Shown one piece after another: positions 49,710 through 59,043 of a stretch of 64,000 nucleotides of DNA. Numbering within the stretch: the stretch's first letter is position 1; every line of letters begins with the position of its first letter. Under the pieces are notes generated by a model that saw nothing but the letters and a program-made list of their open reading frames with translations, was not told where the DNA came from and ran no database searches. Source of the stretch: DRPN01 sp964599235 (GTDB lineage Bacteria > Bacteroidota > Bacteroidia > Bacteroidales > VadinHA17); assembly GCA_964599235.1 (NCBI GenBank), contig CAZRDX010000035.1, positions 1 to 64,000 on the forward strand, read 5' to 3'. A program made the translations under genes and the position numbers.

Positions 49710-49758
49710 ACCTCATTTTCCCCAAAAAGGAAAAAAACCTTTTTCGGCCCGTTCCTAC

Positions 49759-51192
49759 TCAAAAAGAGTGTGGAGGGAGCGGCTCTCCGGTAAGGCGGTA
49801 CCACTGGTCGATAGCTTTCGACAACCGCTCCACCGCTTCCGGATGTTCGGCAGCAATGTCAAGGAGATTGTCGGGGTCTTCATGGTCGTCGAACAGCAGC
49901 ACAGCATCTTTTCCGCGTATCAGGCGGTACTGGCCGTCGCTGGCCATGGCATATCCTTCGATCTCGGCAAAAGCCACTTTCCTCTTCACTTTGTCTCCCG
50001 TTATGAGAGCGGGCATGAGGGAAAAGCTCCAGGGACGTCGTTCCACATCGTTTTTCTCTGCTCCTGCCAACTCCAGTATGGTCCGCACCAGATCGGTCAG
50101 CTCAACAGGTCCTTCCGCAACGAAGCCTTCACGGAAATGACCAGGCCATACCATGATCAGGACAGGATCGGTGATCTGACGGAAAAGGGTACCCTTATGG
50201 AAACGCTCGTGGTCGCCCATCATCAATCCCTGATCAGAGAAAAAGACCACGACGGTCGCCGTGTCAAGACCCGTCTCCCGGAGGGTTTGCAACACCCGCC
50301 CCACCTCTCTGTCCAGATAGGCCACATTGGCGCAATATTTCGCCTGACGTTGCCGGATAACTCTCTCACTTTTGGCCGGTTTGGTTTTTTTCACCAGTCC
50401 TTCCGGTTCGGTATAGTTTTTCACACGGGTTCCCCCTTTCATCCTGGCAGGATCGTATATCTGGTATGCTTCGGGAACATCGTACGGATCATGTGGCAGC
50501 GAATAGTTGAGCCACAGGAAAAAAGGCTTTTTCCCGTGATAGTTCTGCAGGAAGTCGATCGTCTTGCGTGTGAAGAAACCGTCCAGATAGACATCTTCAG
50601 GGAGGGTGGTCGGTTTACGGCACTCGGCTTTAAAGGTCTCCAGCAGTCCTTTTTCTTTCAGGAAGTCCAGATACCAGTCATGGCCTTTCGTTTTCCCCCC
50701 GAGCACTTTTTTGCAGAGCATTCCTCTCCCCAGGGTCTGCCAGACCTCATCAAATCCCATTTCTTTTTTCATCGCTTCCGTTTTGTTCGTTCCGGGAGCG
50801 ATGTAAGGACGGACATGGCATTTACCTATCCAGGCCGTGTGATAACCGGCTCTCTGCAATGCCGCAGGGAAGGTCCATTCCCCCCGGGGAAGGTTCTTCA
50901 TCTGACCGTTGAAATAAAAGCCCAAGCTGTGAGGGTAGAGTCCGGTGATGAGAGAATTCCGGGAAGGGCCACACATCATTCCCTGGGCCACTGCATCCCT
51001 GAAATAGACACCCTCCTTCACCAGACGGTCGATATGAGGCGTGGAGGGATAGACTGCCCCATTGGCCCCCACATATTCATACGAAAGATCATCCACCTCA
51101 ATGAACAGGATGTTGGGCCGCAGGCCACCGTTTCCTCCCCATGAAGGGACGAACACCAGAACAAGGGACAACCACAACAAGGACTTTTTCAT
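49759..51192 (-). CDS. Secreted sulfatase (Cys-type, formylglycine dependent)
   Basis: A 477-residue exported arylsulfatase-type enzyme. The formylglycine motif CGPSR starts at C74, so it needs a maturase. Metal ligands appear as EVDDLS (about 32-37) and FFSDQGLMMGDH near 325. WIGKCHVRPY holds the usual catalytic Lys. It probably removes sulfate from glycans. Signal peptide 1-20 starts at the ATG chosen (51192). It is divergent from the GDPD gene with a short shared promoter region. Confidence 0.92.
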   Translation of the reverse strand: MKKSLLWLSLVLVFVPSWGGNGGLRPNILFIEVDDLSYEYVGANGAVYPSTPHIDRLVKEGVYFRDAVAQGMMCGPSRNSLITGLYPHSLGFYFNGQMKNLPRGEWTFPAALQRAGYHTAWIGKCHVRPYIAPGTNKTEAMKKEMGFDEVWQTLGRGMLCKKVLGGKTKGHDWYLDFLKEKGLLETFKAECRKPTTLPEDVYLDGFFTRKTIDFLQNYHGKKPFFLWLNYSLPHDPYDVPEAYQIYDPARMKGGTRVKNYTEPEGLVKKTKPAKSERVIRQRQAKYCANVAYLDREVGRVLQTLRETGLDTATVVVFFSDQGLMMGDHERFHKGTLFRQITDPVLIMVWPGHFREGFVAEGPVELTDLVRTILELAGAEKNDVERRPWSFSLMPALITGDKVKRKVAFAEIEGYAMASDGQYRLIRGKDAVLLFDDHEDPDNLLDIAAEHPEAVERLSKAIDQWYRLTGEPLPPHSF

Positions 51193-51224
51193 CACAGAAG
51201 TTCTTTCCAACGGTTCAAAAATAA

Positions 51225-51232
51225 TATTTTTG
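51225..51232 (+). promoter_or_regulatory. -7 box for the GDPD gene
   Basis: TATTTTTG matches TAnnTTTG, 28 bases before the ATG at 51261 and only four bases before the alternative ATG at 51237. Confidence 0.5.
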
Positions 51233-51260
51233 CCGCATGGCACGGACTTCCCCCTCCCTA

Positions 51261-52076
51261 ATGACGACCATTTTCCTTTTGATCCTGTGGTCCTCTTTTC
51301 CCTGGCTTTTCCCGCAGACATCCTATCTTTCGCTTCCTTCGCGGGGTCTTTGTGCGCACCGGGGGGCCATGGCTACATTTCCTGAGAACACTTTGCCTGC
51401 CATTCGTGAGGCCGTAAGGCTTGGGGTGGCAATGATCGAACTGGACGCCCGCATGACCGCCGACAGCGTGATCGTACTCCTTCACGATGCTACGGTGAAC
51501 CGTACCACCAACGGATCCGGAAAACTTCGTACGCTGACCCTGGAGGAAGTAAAACAACTGGATGCTGGCAGCTGGAAGGGGGCCTGTTTTTCCGGCACAC
51601 GCATCCCCACGCTGGCTGAAAGCCTCGCCGTGATCCCCAGCGGCATCTGGATCAATGTACATGTTAAAGAGGGACCTGTGGTAAGTCAGAAAGCGGCCGA
51701 AGTGATCTACCTGCAACATAAAGAAGCTCAGGCTTTCCTTGCCTGCGACACGGCCTCGGCCTCGTTCGTCCGCCGTCGTTTCCCGGAGATCATGATCTGC
51801 AACATGGAACGCCAGGCCGACACGAAGGATTATGTCAGGCTCACACTGAACACCCACAGCGACTTCATCCAGTTCTTCCATACCCCTATCAACGATACTT
51901 TGAGAATCTGTTGTGAACGTCTGAAGGAAGCCGGCATCCGGATCAACTATTACCGGGGGGAGAACGCCGAGGAGGTCAGGCAGCTCTGGAAGCTGGGGGT
52001 CGATTTTGTCCTGGTCAACGATCCTGCGGCCATCATGAAAGAGATGAAAGAATCCCTCTCAGCGCCTCTCTTTTAA
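51261..52076 (+). CDS. Exported glycerophosphodiester phosphodiesterase
   Basis: A 271-residue enzyme that splits glycerophosphodiesters into glycerol-3-phosphate and an alcohol. The catalytic set is visible: CAHRGAMATFPENTLPA (His-Arg with Glu), then MIELDARMTADSVIVLLHDA (Glu, Asp, His). A hydrophobic N terminus (MTTIFLLILWSSFPWLF) is a signal peptide. I chose the ATG at 51261 over 51237 because the latter leaves almost no leader. Its 3' end overlaps the convergent metallophosphatase gene by 18 bp. Confidence 0.92.
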   Translation: MTTIFLLILWSSFPWLFPQTSYLSLPSRGLCAHRGAMATFPENTLPAIREAVRLGVAMIELDARMTADSVIVLLHDATVNRTTNGSGKLRTLTLEEVKQLDAGSWKGACFSGTRIPTLAESLAVIPSGIWINVHVKEGPVVSQKAAEVIYLQHKEAQAFLACDTASASFVRRRFPEIMICNMERQADTKDYVRLTLNTHSDFIQFFHTPINDTLRICCERLKEAGIRINYYRGENAEEVRQLWKLGVDFVLVNDPAAIMKEMKESLSAPLF

Positions 52077-53024
52077 TGTTCGCTGATCGATCAGGCTCAT
52101 CCCGCCCGCGGTATATCCATAGACTTTGATGGTCACTTCCGGACCGTCCACGAACACCTGGGTGTAATGGATACAAGTGGTATCAAATGCGCAGGAGGAT
52201 TGAAGCTCCCATGTACCTCCGTGGTTCTGCAGGGCGTAATGGTGCTGGTGGCCACAGATATAGGCAACGACCCTGTGACGGGTAAGCAGATCCCAGAATT
52301 TCTCTTTGCTCACCGGAACGTCATTGAGCGAGGTGCCCGCCCAGACCGGCTCATGAGCAAAAACGAAGATATGCTCCTTGTTTGTGGACTCCAGGTCCTG
52401 CTTCAGCCAGTCGTACAGCTCCGTCCAGATCCTCCCTTCCTCACGCATCTCCCACGACTGCCCGGCATAGAGATCGAGCACCACAAAATGAGCATTGGCA
52501 TGATCGAACGAATAGGTCGTATAATGCGCTCCATGCACCCCGTCACTGTCGTACCATGTCACCCAACGAATACCATCTTTCTCGTATGATCCCGCAAGAC
52601 CGGGGGACGGGATATCCGGTCCCCAGCGGACGACCCCCTTCAAATGCTCTCGGTTGAAATCAATGACGGCAAACGCATTCTGCCAGTTCCAACCGGGAAA
52701 ACGATCGGCTTTCTTGTTGGTCCCCCCCACATCGTGGTTCCCCATCACCGGGTAAAAAGGATAGCGATATCCCAGCACCGAAGCGATAGCAGTACGAACA
52801 CGGAAAAAAGGATCGAGATCGCCCGCCACGACCAGAAAATCACCTGGCCCATCGGGGTCTTCGCTGAGCAGGAAAGGCAGCATCACCTTCCGGAAAGTCA
52901 TATGGATCGAATCCCCTTCACCGTAACGGTACATGTGTGTATCGCCGGTGACGGTGAAATGGAAGCTCTGACCTGAAAGGGCCAGGGTTATGAATACAAA
53001 AAGAATGGTTGCCAGGGCTTTCAT
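52059..53024 (-). CDS. Exported calcineurin-like metallophosphoesterase
   Basis: A 321-residue phosphoesterase with signal peptide ending near LALSGQ. Metal motifs occur in order: TGDTHMYR (27-34), VAGDLDPF (66-73), GNHDVGG (95-101), FAHEPVWAG with His, and ICGHQHHYALQ (GHQH). The family acts on phosphomonoesters or diesters; the substrate is unknown. Together with the GDPD gene it suggests breakdown of lipid- or teichoic-like phosphodiesters. Confidence 0.88.
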   Translation of the reverse strand: MKALATILFVFITLALSGQSFHFTVTGDTHMYRYGEGDSIHMTFRKVMLPFLLSEDPDGPGDFLVVAGDLDPFFRVRTAIASVLGYRYPFYPVMGNHDVGGTNKKADRFPGWNWQNAFAVIDFNREHLKGVVRWGPDIPSPGLAGSYEKDGIRWVTWYDSDGVHGAHYTTYSFDHANAHFVVLDLYAGQSWEMREEGRIWTELYDWLKQDLESTNKEHIFVFAHEPVWAGTSLNDVPVSKEKFWDLLTRHRVVAYICGHQHHYALQNHGGTWELQSSCAFDTTCIHYTQVFVDGPEVTIKVYGYTAGGMSLIDQRTLKERR

Positions 53025-53076
53025 CTTTCTCTCTTTTCAGATCATCCGGAACAACGTCCAGGACTAAGTTTTCGGA

Positions 53077-55326
53077 TCAATGAGTCTTCAGGTAAAACTC
53101 TTTTTTCATATTTTCCACGATCACGGCCATTTTCCCCGGTTCAAGGCGAATGTTACCGTTCTCATCCGCGAAAGAGTAGTCGAATCTTCTCAGGGTAAAC
53201 ACCACCTTCTTGGTCTCTCCGGGTTCGATCCAGATTTTCCGGTATCGGTGCAAGGTTTTCATCGGGGGGGTCACGGAGGCCGTATAATCTTTCACAAAAA
53301 GATCAACCGCAACCTTGGCGCCAATACTGCCGGTATTGGTAAGATGGAAGCTCACCCACAAAGTATCCCTCAGGGTAACGGTATCCTTGCTAAGGGTCAG
53401 GTCGGACCAGGCAAAAGTAGTATAGCTGAGGCCATAGCCAAAGGGCCACTGCGGGTCATAGTATTTTTCTGTTCGCACCGGAGCATCATAGGGAATGAGG
53501 TTGCCGGTATACCGGGGATAGGAGAAAGGCAGTCGCCCGGAAGGAACATTCTTACCGAAAAGTGTTTCCACAATGGCCTCAGCACCTTTGCTGCCCGGGC
53601 GGTAAGCCATCAGGATGGCATCAGCAAACGGAACGATCTCACTGATGATGCGGGGTCTGCCTTCCGTAAGTACATAGATGACGGGCTTACCCGTAGTAGC
53701 GGCTGCCTCGGCCAGGGCACGCTGATCATAGGAAAGTGTCAGGTCATTGATGTTACCTGGCGATTCCGCATAACTGTCCTCTCCCAGACACAGGACGATC
53801 ACATCGGCAGCAGCGGCTTTACGCCGTACCGCAGCGATCTGCATGGGAGTGATCTCCGCAAAATGGGGCGGAGCCACCGTGATAACATGGTCTTTTCCGA
53901 TCATGTTCTCCATCGCCTCACGAATGGTGTGGGTATTCGATGGATAAAGCGAGTCGATGTTGCCCTGCCAACAATAGGACCAGCTTCCATGCAGGGTAGC
54001 TAACGAGTTGACACCGGGTCCGGCCAGCAATACCCGTACATTCTTGCTGAGTGGCAACACCGGTTTGCCATGCAAGGTGTCGTTCTTTAAAAGGGTCATA
54101 CACTCCCTGGCCGCACTCATCGCCACATACTGATAAACTTTCCGGCCGAACGAAGCCACTGCCTCAGGCTCAGGGAATGGATCATCGAAAAGTCCCAAGC
54201 GGAACTTGATACGAAGAATACGTCGCACTGCATCATCAATGCGAGACATTTTCACCTTGTTCTCCTTTACCAGAGCAATCAGATCGTGATAAAAAGAGAG
54301 ATCATTGGGTACCATGCTCATATCGATGCCGGCATTCACAGCCATCATCACCGCCTCCTTGTTGTTCCGCGCCACATGATGTTCCTTCCAAAGATTGATG
54401 ATATCCTCCCAGTCGGTCACCACCAGACCGTCGAAACCAAATTCTTTTTTCAACACGTCCGTGATCAGGTATTTATCGGCATGGACCGGTATACCGTTGA
54501 TGGAAGCGGAGTTAAGCATGACGGTGGAACTCCCGGCGAGGATCCCCACACGAAAAGGGGCAAGAAAGATATCATGAAGTTCATGACGGGCGATCACTGC
54601 CGGGGTACGGTCCTTGCCCGAAACAGGTACCGGATAGCCCACATAGTGTTTAAGGCAGGAGGCCACCGAACGCGGGGCAGTGAGTCCCTCACCTTCGTAG
54701 GCCTCCACGACCTTTCTAGCCATGTTGCCCACGAGGTAGTACGATTCCCCGAAAGTCTCTTCGAAACGCGGCCAGAGAGGCTGTCTGCCCACACCCACAA
54801 CCGGATCGAAGTTCCAACGGATCCCGGCAGCACGTACCTCCCGGGCCGTAACCTGAGCACACCGAGCCGCCACAAAGCGATTGCGTGAAGCAGCCAAAGC
54901 GATGTTATGGGGAAAAAGCGTCGAACCCTTGATATAAGTAGCTCCGTGAATGGCATCGATCCCGTACAGAACAGGTATCCTTAACCTGGTCTCCATGGCC
55001 TGACGCTGGATGAGCGTGATCAGGGAGTTCCACTCCTCCAACGAGATGGCCTGTGACATGCCGTTTACGGTAGGTGCATTGAGAATGGAACCGATCCCGT
55101 ATCTTACCACATATTCTTTGAGCATCTCTTTGTTAAGGTAACCATCCTTGTAAAAGAGTCCCAGATTGATCTGGGTCATCTGCCCCACTTTTTCTTCCAG
55201 GGTCATCTCCTGAAGCAATGCATCGATCTTCTTCTCAACGGGATCTTCCGCCTCGTCTTGGCGGTCGCAGCCAGCCGTCAGGAAGAGCGGAAACAAAGAA
55301 GCAAAGAAAAGTGCCAGGTATCGCAT
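53077..55326 (-). CDS. Glycoside hydrolase family 3 beta-glycosidase, lipoprotein
   Basis: A 749-residue GH3 enzyme with a lipobox (FLTAGC, Cys about 20). The (beta/alpha)8 domain shows GIDAIHGATY, RWNFDPVVGVGRQPLWPRFEE-type pattern and the nucleophile Asp in GFDGLVVTDWED (about 303). The alpha/beta sandwich follows (VLLAGPGVNSL), then a C-terminal FnIII-like domain. It probably cleaves beta-glucosides or xylosides at the cell surface. It follows the GH29 gene by 16 bp and so is in one operon with it. Confidence 0.94.
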   Translation of the reverse strand: MRYLALFFASLFPLFLTAGCDRQDEAEDPVEKKIDALLQEMTLEEKVGQMTQINLGLFYKDGYLNKEMLKEYVVRYGIGSILNAPTVNGMSQAISLEEWNSLITLIQRQAMETRLRIPVLYGIDAIHGATYIKGSTLFPHNIALAASRNRFVAARCAQVTAREVRAAGIRWNFDPVVGVGRQPLWPRFEETFGESYYLVGNMARKVVEAYEGEGLTAPRSVASCLKHYVGYPVPVSGKDRTPAVIARHELHDIFLAPFRVGILAGSSTVMLNSASINGIPVHADKYLITDVLKKEFGFDGLVVTDWEDIINLWKEHHVARNNKEAVMMAVNAGIDMSMVPNDLSFYHDLIALVKENKVKMSRIDDAVRRILRIKFRLGLFDDPFPEPEAVASFGRKVYQYVAMSAARECMTLLKNDTLHGKPVLPLSKNVRVLLAGPGVNSLATLHGSWSYCWQGNIDSLYPSNTHTIREAMENMIGKDHVITVAPPHFAEITPMQIAAVRRKAAAADVIVLCLGEDSYAESPGNINDLTLSYDQRALAEAAATTGKPVIYVLTEGRPRIISEIVPFADAILMAYRPGSKGAEAIVETLFGKNVPSGRLPFSYPRYTGNLIPYDAPVRTEKYYDPQWPFGYGLSYTTFAWSDLTLSKDTVTLRDTLWVSFHLTNTGSIGAKVAVDLFVKDYTASVTPPMKTLHRYRKIWIEPGETKKVVFTLRRFDYSFADENGNIRLEPGKMAVIVENMKKEFYLKTH

Positions 55327-55342
55327 AAGGAATAGTCTTTTA

Positions 55343-56824
55343 TCAGTTCACTTCCTTCGAAAAATACTGATCCGGTGCATGATAGACCTCCAGATTACAC
55401 AGGACGGGACAAGCTTTGGCATCGATGATGGTGAGACGCAGCTTATCGGTCTTCACAGGGTTGAAATAAAGGATCCGTTTGTAACCGATGGTCGTACCCT
55501 GTGCCACCTCCTGCCATTCGCCGTCGAGCAGTGCTTCCAGCCGGAAACTTTTAACCCGCTGACCCAAGGGAATGTATTCCTGCACCACAAAGAGGTTCAC
55601 CTCCTGTCTTTTCTCCAGGTCGACGGTGAGCACACCTTGGGAGACCCCATCGTCAGTACACCAGTAGGTATCTTTTTTTCCGTCGGTAAGGTTACGTGGC
55701 GAGTAACGGTCGCTCTTCCCTCGCCAGGTGTCGGCCGACACGTGTTTGCCGGCAGCCAGGTCGACGGCAAAGATCTCATCCAGGGCATGCCGGAAGGCTT
55801 TCAGACGCTCTGCGTCGGTCTCATGGATCAGTCCCCGGCGGTCGGGCGGCACATTCAACAGGAACGAGCCGTTGCGTCCCACCGATTTCATGTAGATGTC
55901 CACCAGCTGGTTGACGCTTTTGACTTTCTCATCTTGCGAGGCATGATAGAACCATCCGGGACGTATGGAGACGTCGCACTCTGCCGGCACCCAGTCTTTG
56001 CCGTTCTCCAGGCCGTGGTTCAGAACTTTTTTGTCGGCCATGCCGGGAGCGAACTCCTCCCTGTTGATCATCGACCAGTTGGTCTCGCCGGCGATACCCC
56101 GTTCGTTGCCAACCCACCGGATATCCGGACCGGCATCGCTGAACATCACCGCATCCGGTTGCAGCTCACGTACGAGCTTGTGCGTCCCGGGCCAATCGTA
56201 ATAGGTCTTGCGATCGATCCTGCGCTCCTCGCGGGCACCTCCGTAATAGCCGGTACCCCCGTTGGCCCCGTCGAACCACACTTCAAACACAGAACCATAC
56301 TGCGTGAGCAGCTCACGCAACTGGTTGCGGTAATAGGTGATGTATTCGGGCTTACCGTACAACGCACTGTTGCGGTCCCACGGCGACAGATAGACTCCGA
56401 ACTTCAGACCATGGGCTTTGCATGCCTCCGACAATTCCCTCAACACATCCCCCTTGCCGTCTTTCCAGGGGGAGTTCTTCACGGAATGTTCGGTATACCG
56501 GGAAGGCCACAGACAAAAACCGTCATGGTGCTTGGCCGTGATGATGACCCCTTTCATGCCCGCCTCCTTGAAAGTACGTACCCACTGGTCGCAATCGAGG
56601 GCGGCGGGATGGAAGAGCGAAGGAGACTCATCCCCGTAACCCCACTCTTTATCGGTGAAAGTGTTGATACTGAAATGAACGAACGCATAGAATTCCAACT
56701 GCTGCCAGGCCAGCTGGCGCGGCGTCGGAACCGGCTCAAGAGGCGCCGGCGGATCCACCTCATGAGAACAGGAAAAAGTGCTCAACACAAGAAAAAGGAC
56801 AAAAGGGAATATCCGGATCTTCAT
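55343..56824 (-). CDS. GH29 alpha-L-fucosidase with C-terminal F5/8-like domain, lipoprotein
   Basis: A 493-residue lipoprotein (lipobox STFSC, Cys about 19). The catalytic barrel starts YAFVHFSINTFTDKEWG and shows GVIITAKHHDGFCLWPS, AHGLKFGVYLSPWDR and the nucleophile Asp in FEVWFDGANG (about 187). After RGLIHETDAERL a discoidin-like domain (about 370-485) follows, a probable sugar-binding module. GH29 enzymes release L-fucose. It lies directly upstream of GH3. Confidence 0.94.
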   Translation of the reverse strand: MKIRIFPFVLFLVLSTFSCSHEVDPPAPLEPVPTPRQLAWQQLEFYAFVHFSINTFTDKEWGYGDESPSLFHPAALDCDQWVRTFKEAGMKGVIITAKHHDGFCLWPSRYTEHSVKNSPWKDGKGDVLRELSEACKAHGLKFGVYLSPWDRNSALYGKPEYITYYRNQLRELLTQYGSVFEVWFDGANGGTGYYGGAREERRIDRKTYYDWPGTHKLVRELQPDAVMFSDAGPDIRWVGNERGIAGETNWSMINREEFAPGMADKKVLNHGLENGKDWVPAECDVSIRPGWFYHASQDEKVKSVNQLVDIYMKSVGRNGSFLLNVPPDRRGLIHETDAERLKAFRHALDEIFAVDLAAGKHVSADTWRGKSDRYSPRNLTDGKKDTYWCTDDGVSQGVLTVDLEKRQEVNLFVVQEYIPLGQRVKSFRLEALLDGEWQEVAQGTTIGYKRILYFNPVKTDKLRLTIIDAKACPVLCNLEVYHAPDQYFSKEVN

Positions 56825-56848
56825 ACAAAAGAAAGTTTAATGTATTCA

Positions 56849-56856
56849 CAAAGATA
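56849..56856 (-). promoter_or_regulatory. -7 box for the GH29-GH3 unit
   Basis: The minus strand reads TATCTTTG, an exact match, 24 bases before the GH29 ATG. Confidence 0.5.
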
Positions 56857-56893
56857 ATAAAAGGACAAAAGAAAAACCCGTACAGCCGTTCTT

Positions 56894-57184
56894 TCACAAC
56901 CAGGGGTCATGGTGGGTATTGGGATCGGAGAAGATGTCGCGGTTGGTGTATTTCAGGATCTCCTCGAGGTACCGGATATGTTGGAGGGTCTCTTCATCAT
57001 CCGGATGCAGATCCCGGATGGCGAGCCAGGCGTTGAGGGCTTCACCGTAGCGGCCCAGGTGCTGTAGCAGAAGGGCTCTGCGTCGCAGCAGGACGACATC
57101 CTGTGGTCTCCGTGCCAGCTCATCCTCCGTAGCACGAAGGGCTTGCCGGGCTTCCTCGCCGGACAGTTGGAGCTCTTCTTCCAT
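56894..57184 (-). CDS. Small TPR-like protein
   Basis: A 96-residue, highly charged helical protein. Residues 10-75 form one to two TPR-like helix pairs (DVVLLRRRALLLQHLGRYGE, then LNAWLAIRDLHPDDEETLQH). No signal or membrane segment. The ATG at 57184 overlaps the stop of the MBL-fold gene by one base (TGATG); a GTG is one codon upstream. Coupling suggests it acts with that hydrolase, perhaps as a scaffold. Family unknown. Confidence 0.65.
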   Translation of the reverse strand: MEEELQLSGEEARQALRATEDELARRPQDVVLLRRRALLLQHLGRYGEALNAWLAIRDLHPDDEETLQHIRYLEEILKYTNRDIFSDPNTHHDPWL

Positions 57185-57981
57185 CACATACGGATCACAT
57201 CGCCGGTTCTGATGAAGACGTTCCCGAAATGTTCATGGAAACGGCTCAGTGCCGGCAGTTCGGTACAATGGGAAGGCCAGGCTTGCCGGACGCCCTGTTC
57301 GGCCAGCCAGGCCACGGTGGCACGGGTCACCTCGTCATCCTCCTTGAGATGGAAGCCGCCCATCACGGCCCGCACCTCATGGATGCCGGTCACTTCGCGT
57401 GCATGGAGGACGGTGTTGCAGATGCCGGCATGACCGCATCCGGTGATGACCACCAGCCCCTGCGGGGTCACCACCGCCACCCCGCTGTCGTCCGACATCC
57501 AGTCGTCACTGCCATCCCTCCGGACAAATGCGGTGCGCTTCGACTCGAACGGAGTGACCCGGGGCACCTCCCCCAGGAAATAGAGGTGTTCGGTAAGCTG
57601 CACCGGCTTTCGCGAGAGGGCCAGCCGGAACCGTTGTGCAGCCTCCTCACGCGTGAGAGGCAGCCCCAGCCAGCTCATCGTACCTCTCCTGAACTTTCCC
57701 TCAAAAGCTTCGGGATGGCACACCAGCCGCCGCGGGGGATCACGATCCAGCCATACCAGGCCGTTGCCATGATCGTAATGACCGTGGCTGAGCACCACCG
57801 TGTCCACCCCTTTCAGCGAGAGCCCCATCCTCACGGCATTGCGCAGGAAGACATCCGACGGTCCCGCATCGAAAAGGATCTGCTCCCCGTCCACCTCCAG
57901 CAGCCAGGAAAGACCGTGTTCCGCCAGAAAAGGATATCCCGGCCGGTTGTCGTTGAGCACGGTGATCTTCAAAAACTCCAT
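57184..57981 (-). CDS. MBL-fold metallohydrolase (dihydropterin synthase-like group)
   Basis: A 265-residue metallo-beta-lactamase-fold protein. The start KITVLNDNRPGYPFLAEHGL and metal motif LSHGHYDHGNGL (about 74) match the group often annotated as 7,8-dihydropterin-6-methyl-4-(beta-D-ribofuranosyl)-aminobenzene-5'-phosphate synthase; GCGHAGICNTV and GGFHL supply further ligands. That archaeal reaction is unlikely here; the substrate is unknown. Starts at 57981 or 58008 are possible. Confidence 0.85.
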   Translation of the reverse strand: MEFLKITVLNDNRPGYPFLAEHGLSWLLEVDGEQILFDAGPSDVFLRNAVRMGLSLKGVDTVVLSHGHYDHGNGLVWLDRDPPRRLVCHPEAFEGKFRRGTMSWLGLPLTREEAAQRFRLALSRKPVQLTEHLYFLGEVPRVTPFESKRTAFVRRDGSDDWMSDDSGVAVVTPQGLVVITGCGHAGICNTVLHAREVTGIHEVRAVMGGFHLKEDDEVTRATVAWLAEQGVRQAWPSHCTELPALSRFHEHFGNVFIRTGDVIRM

Positions 57982-58023
57982 CCTCCGGATCTTTGGTTCA
58001 GGAGACACTGCCGAAAGAGCGGA

Positions 58024-58974
58024 TCATACTTTCAGATCCTTTTTCAGGCGGCGCATCACGAAGGTATGTCCGTTGTATTCCGTGATACGGATCAGACCTT
58101 TTTTTTCCATCTCTTCCACTGTGCTCCAGTCCTGGCCCGCTTTTTCCAGCAGTTCTTCGACCGCCTCACGGCGCATGGGGTGTACCGCGGTGATGCTGAG
58201 GATGTCCTCTTCGGCGTTGCCGGTAAAAGCGAAAGCATTGCCCTCATAACCCAGGATCAGCTCGACATGCTGCACGTGCTGCTGGAACTCCTGATAGGCA
58301 AAGTTGATAGCCTCCTCATCAGCCGGCACGACTCCCTCGAACGCCGTGGGACGGGTGGGGATACCGATGTAGGCGGTATGGGGCTGGATGCGTTCCAGGC
58401 AGGTGGCGGTCATCATGATCGTCCTGCGGTCATCGTTGTAGCCCTTCACCAGCATGGTCTCGGTCATCAGCGTCCCCTGGTATTCCTCGGCGAACTGCAG
58501 AATACCCTGACGTATCTGATTCAGATCGAGGTTCTTATGCGGTTTGTCGGTACGTTTCCATGTCTCGGGCAATACCGAGTCGACCTTCACCGACACCCAG
58601 TCGGCGGCCATCAGGTCGTCACGCACATCCTGGCGCCACAGAAGGCTGGCATTGGTGATGACCGCCACCTTGATGCCCGTATCTTTGAGGGCACGTATCT
58701 CACGTCCCAGATGGATGTCAAGGGTCGGCTCTCCGTCCGGCACGAACGAGAGATAGTCGATACGGCCGCCCTGTTCCCGTACCTGGCGAACCTTTTCCTT
58801 CACTTCGGCCACCAGTTCGTCGGGGTCGAAGAAAGCCTTGCGCTCGGTATCCATGACGATGGCCTTGCCCAGCTGACAATACACACACGAATAGGTACAG
58901 ATCTTGGGCGGGATGTTGTTGATCCCCAGGCTCTGCCCAAGACGACGCGAGGGGATGGGACCGAAAGCTCTCAT
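58024..58974 (-). CDS. Radical SAM protein of the COG0731 group
   Basis: A 316-residue radical SAM enzyme with C26, C30 and C33 (CTYSCVYC), the CX3CX2C cluster. It opens with AFGPIPSRRLGQSLGINNIP, typical of the group annotated as wyosine-base-like radical SAM or Fe-S oxidoreductase. The barrel continues with LSFVPDGEPTLDIHLG and GIKVAVITNASLL. The C-terminal 60 residues (RREAVEELLEKAGQDWSTVE) form a winged-helix-like part. Substrate unknown. The ATG at 58974 begins at the family start. Confidence 0.9.
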   Translation of the reverse strand: MRAFGPIPSRRLGQSLGINNIPPKICTYSCVYCQLGKAIVMDTERKAFFDPDELVAEVKEKVRQVREQGGRIDYLSFVPDGEPTLDIHLGREIRALKDTGIKVAVITNASLLWRQDVRDDLMAADWVSVKVDSVLPETWKRTDKPHKNLDLNQIRQGILQFAEEYQGTLMTETMLVKGYNDDRRTIMMTATCLERIQPHTAYIGIPTRPTAFEGVVPADEEAINFAYQEFQQHVQHVELILGYEGNAFAFTGNAEEDILSITAVHPMRREAVEELLEKAGQDWSTVEEMEKKGLIRITEYNGHTFVMRRLKKDLKV

Positions 58975-59043
58975 ATGTTTTCCTTTCTTTTCTTTCCCGG
59001 CGGGCCGGAACCCTACCGTCCCCACCGGATATACATCTGCAAA

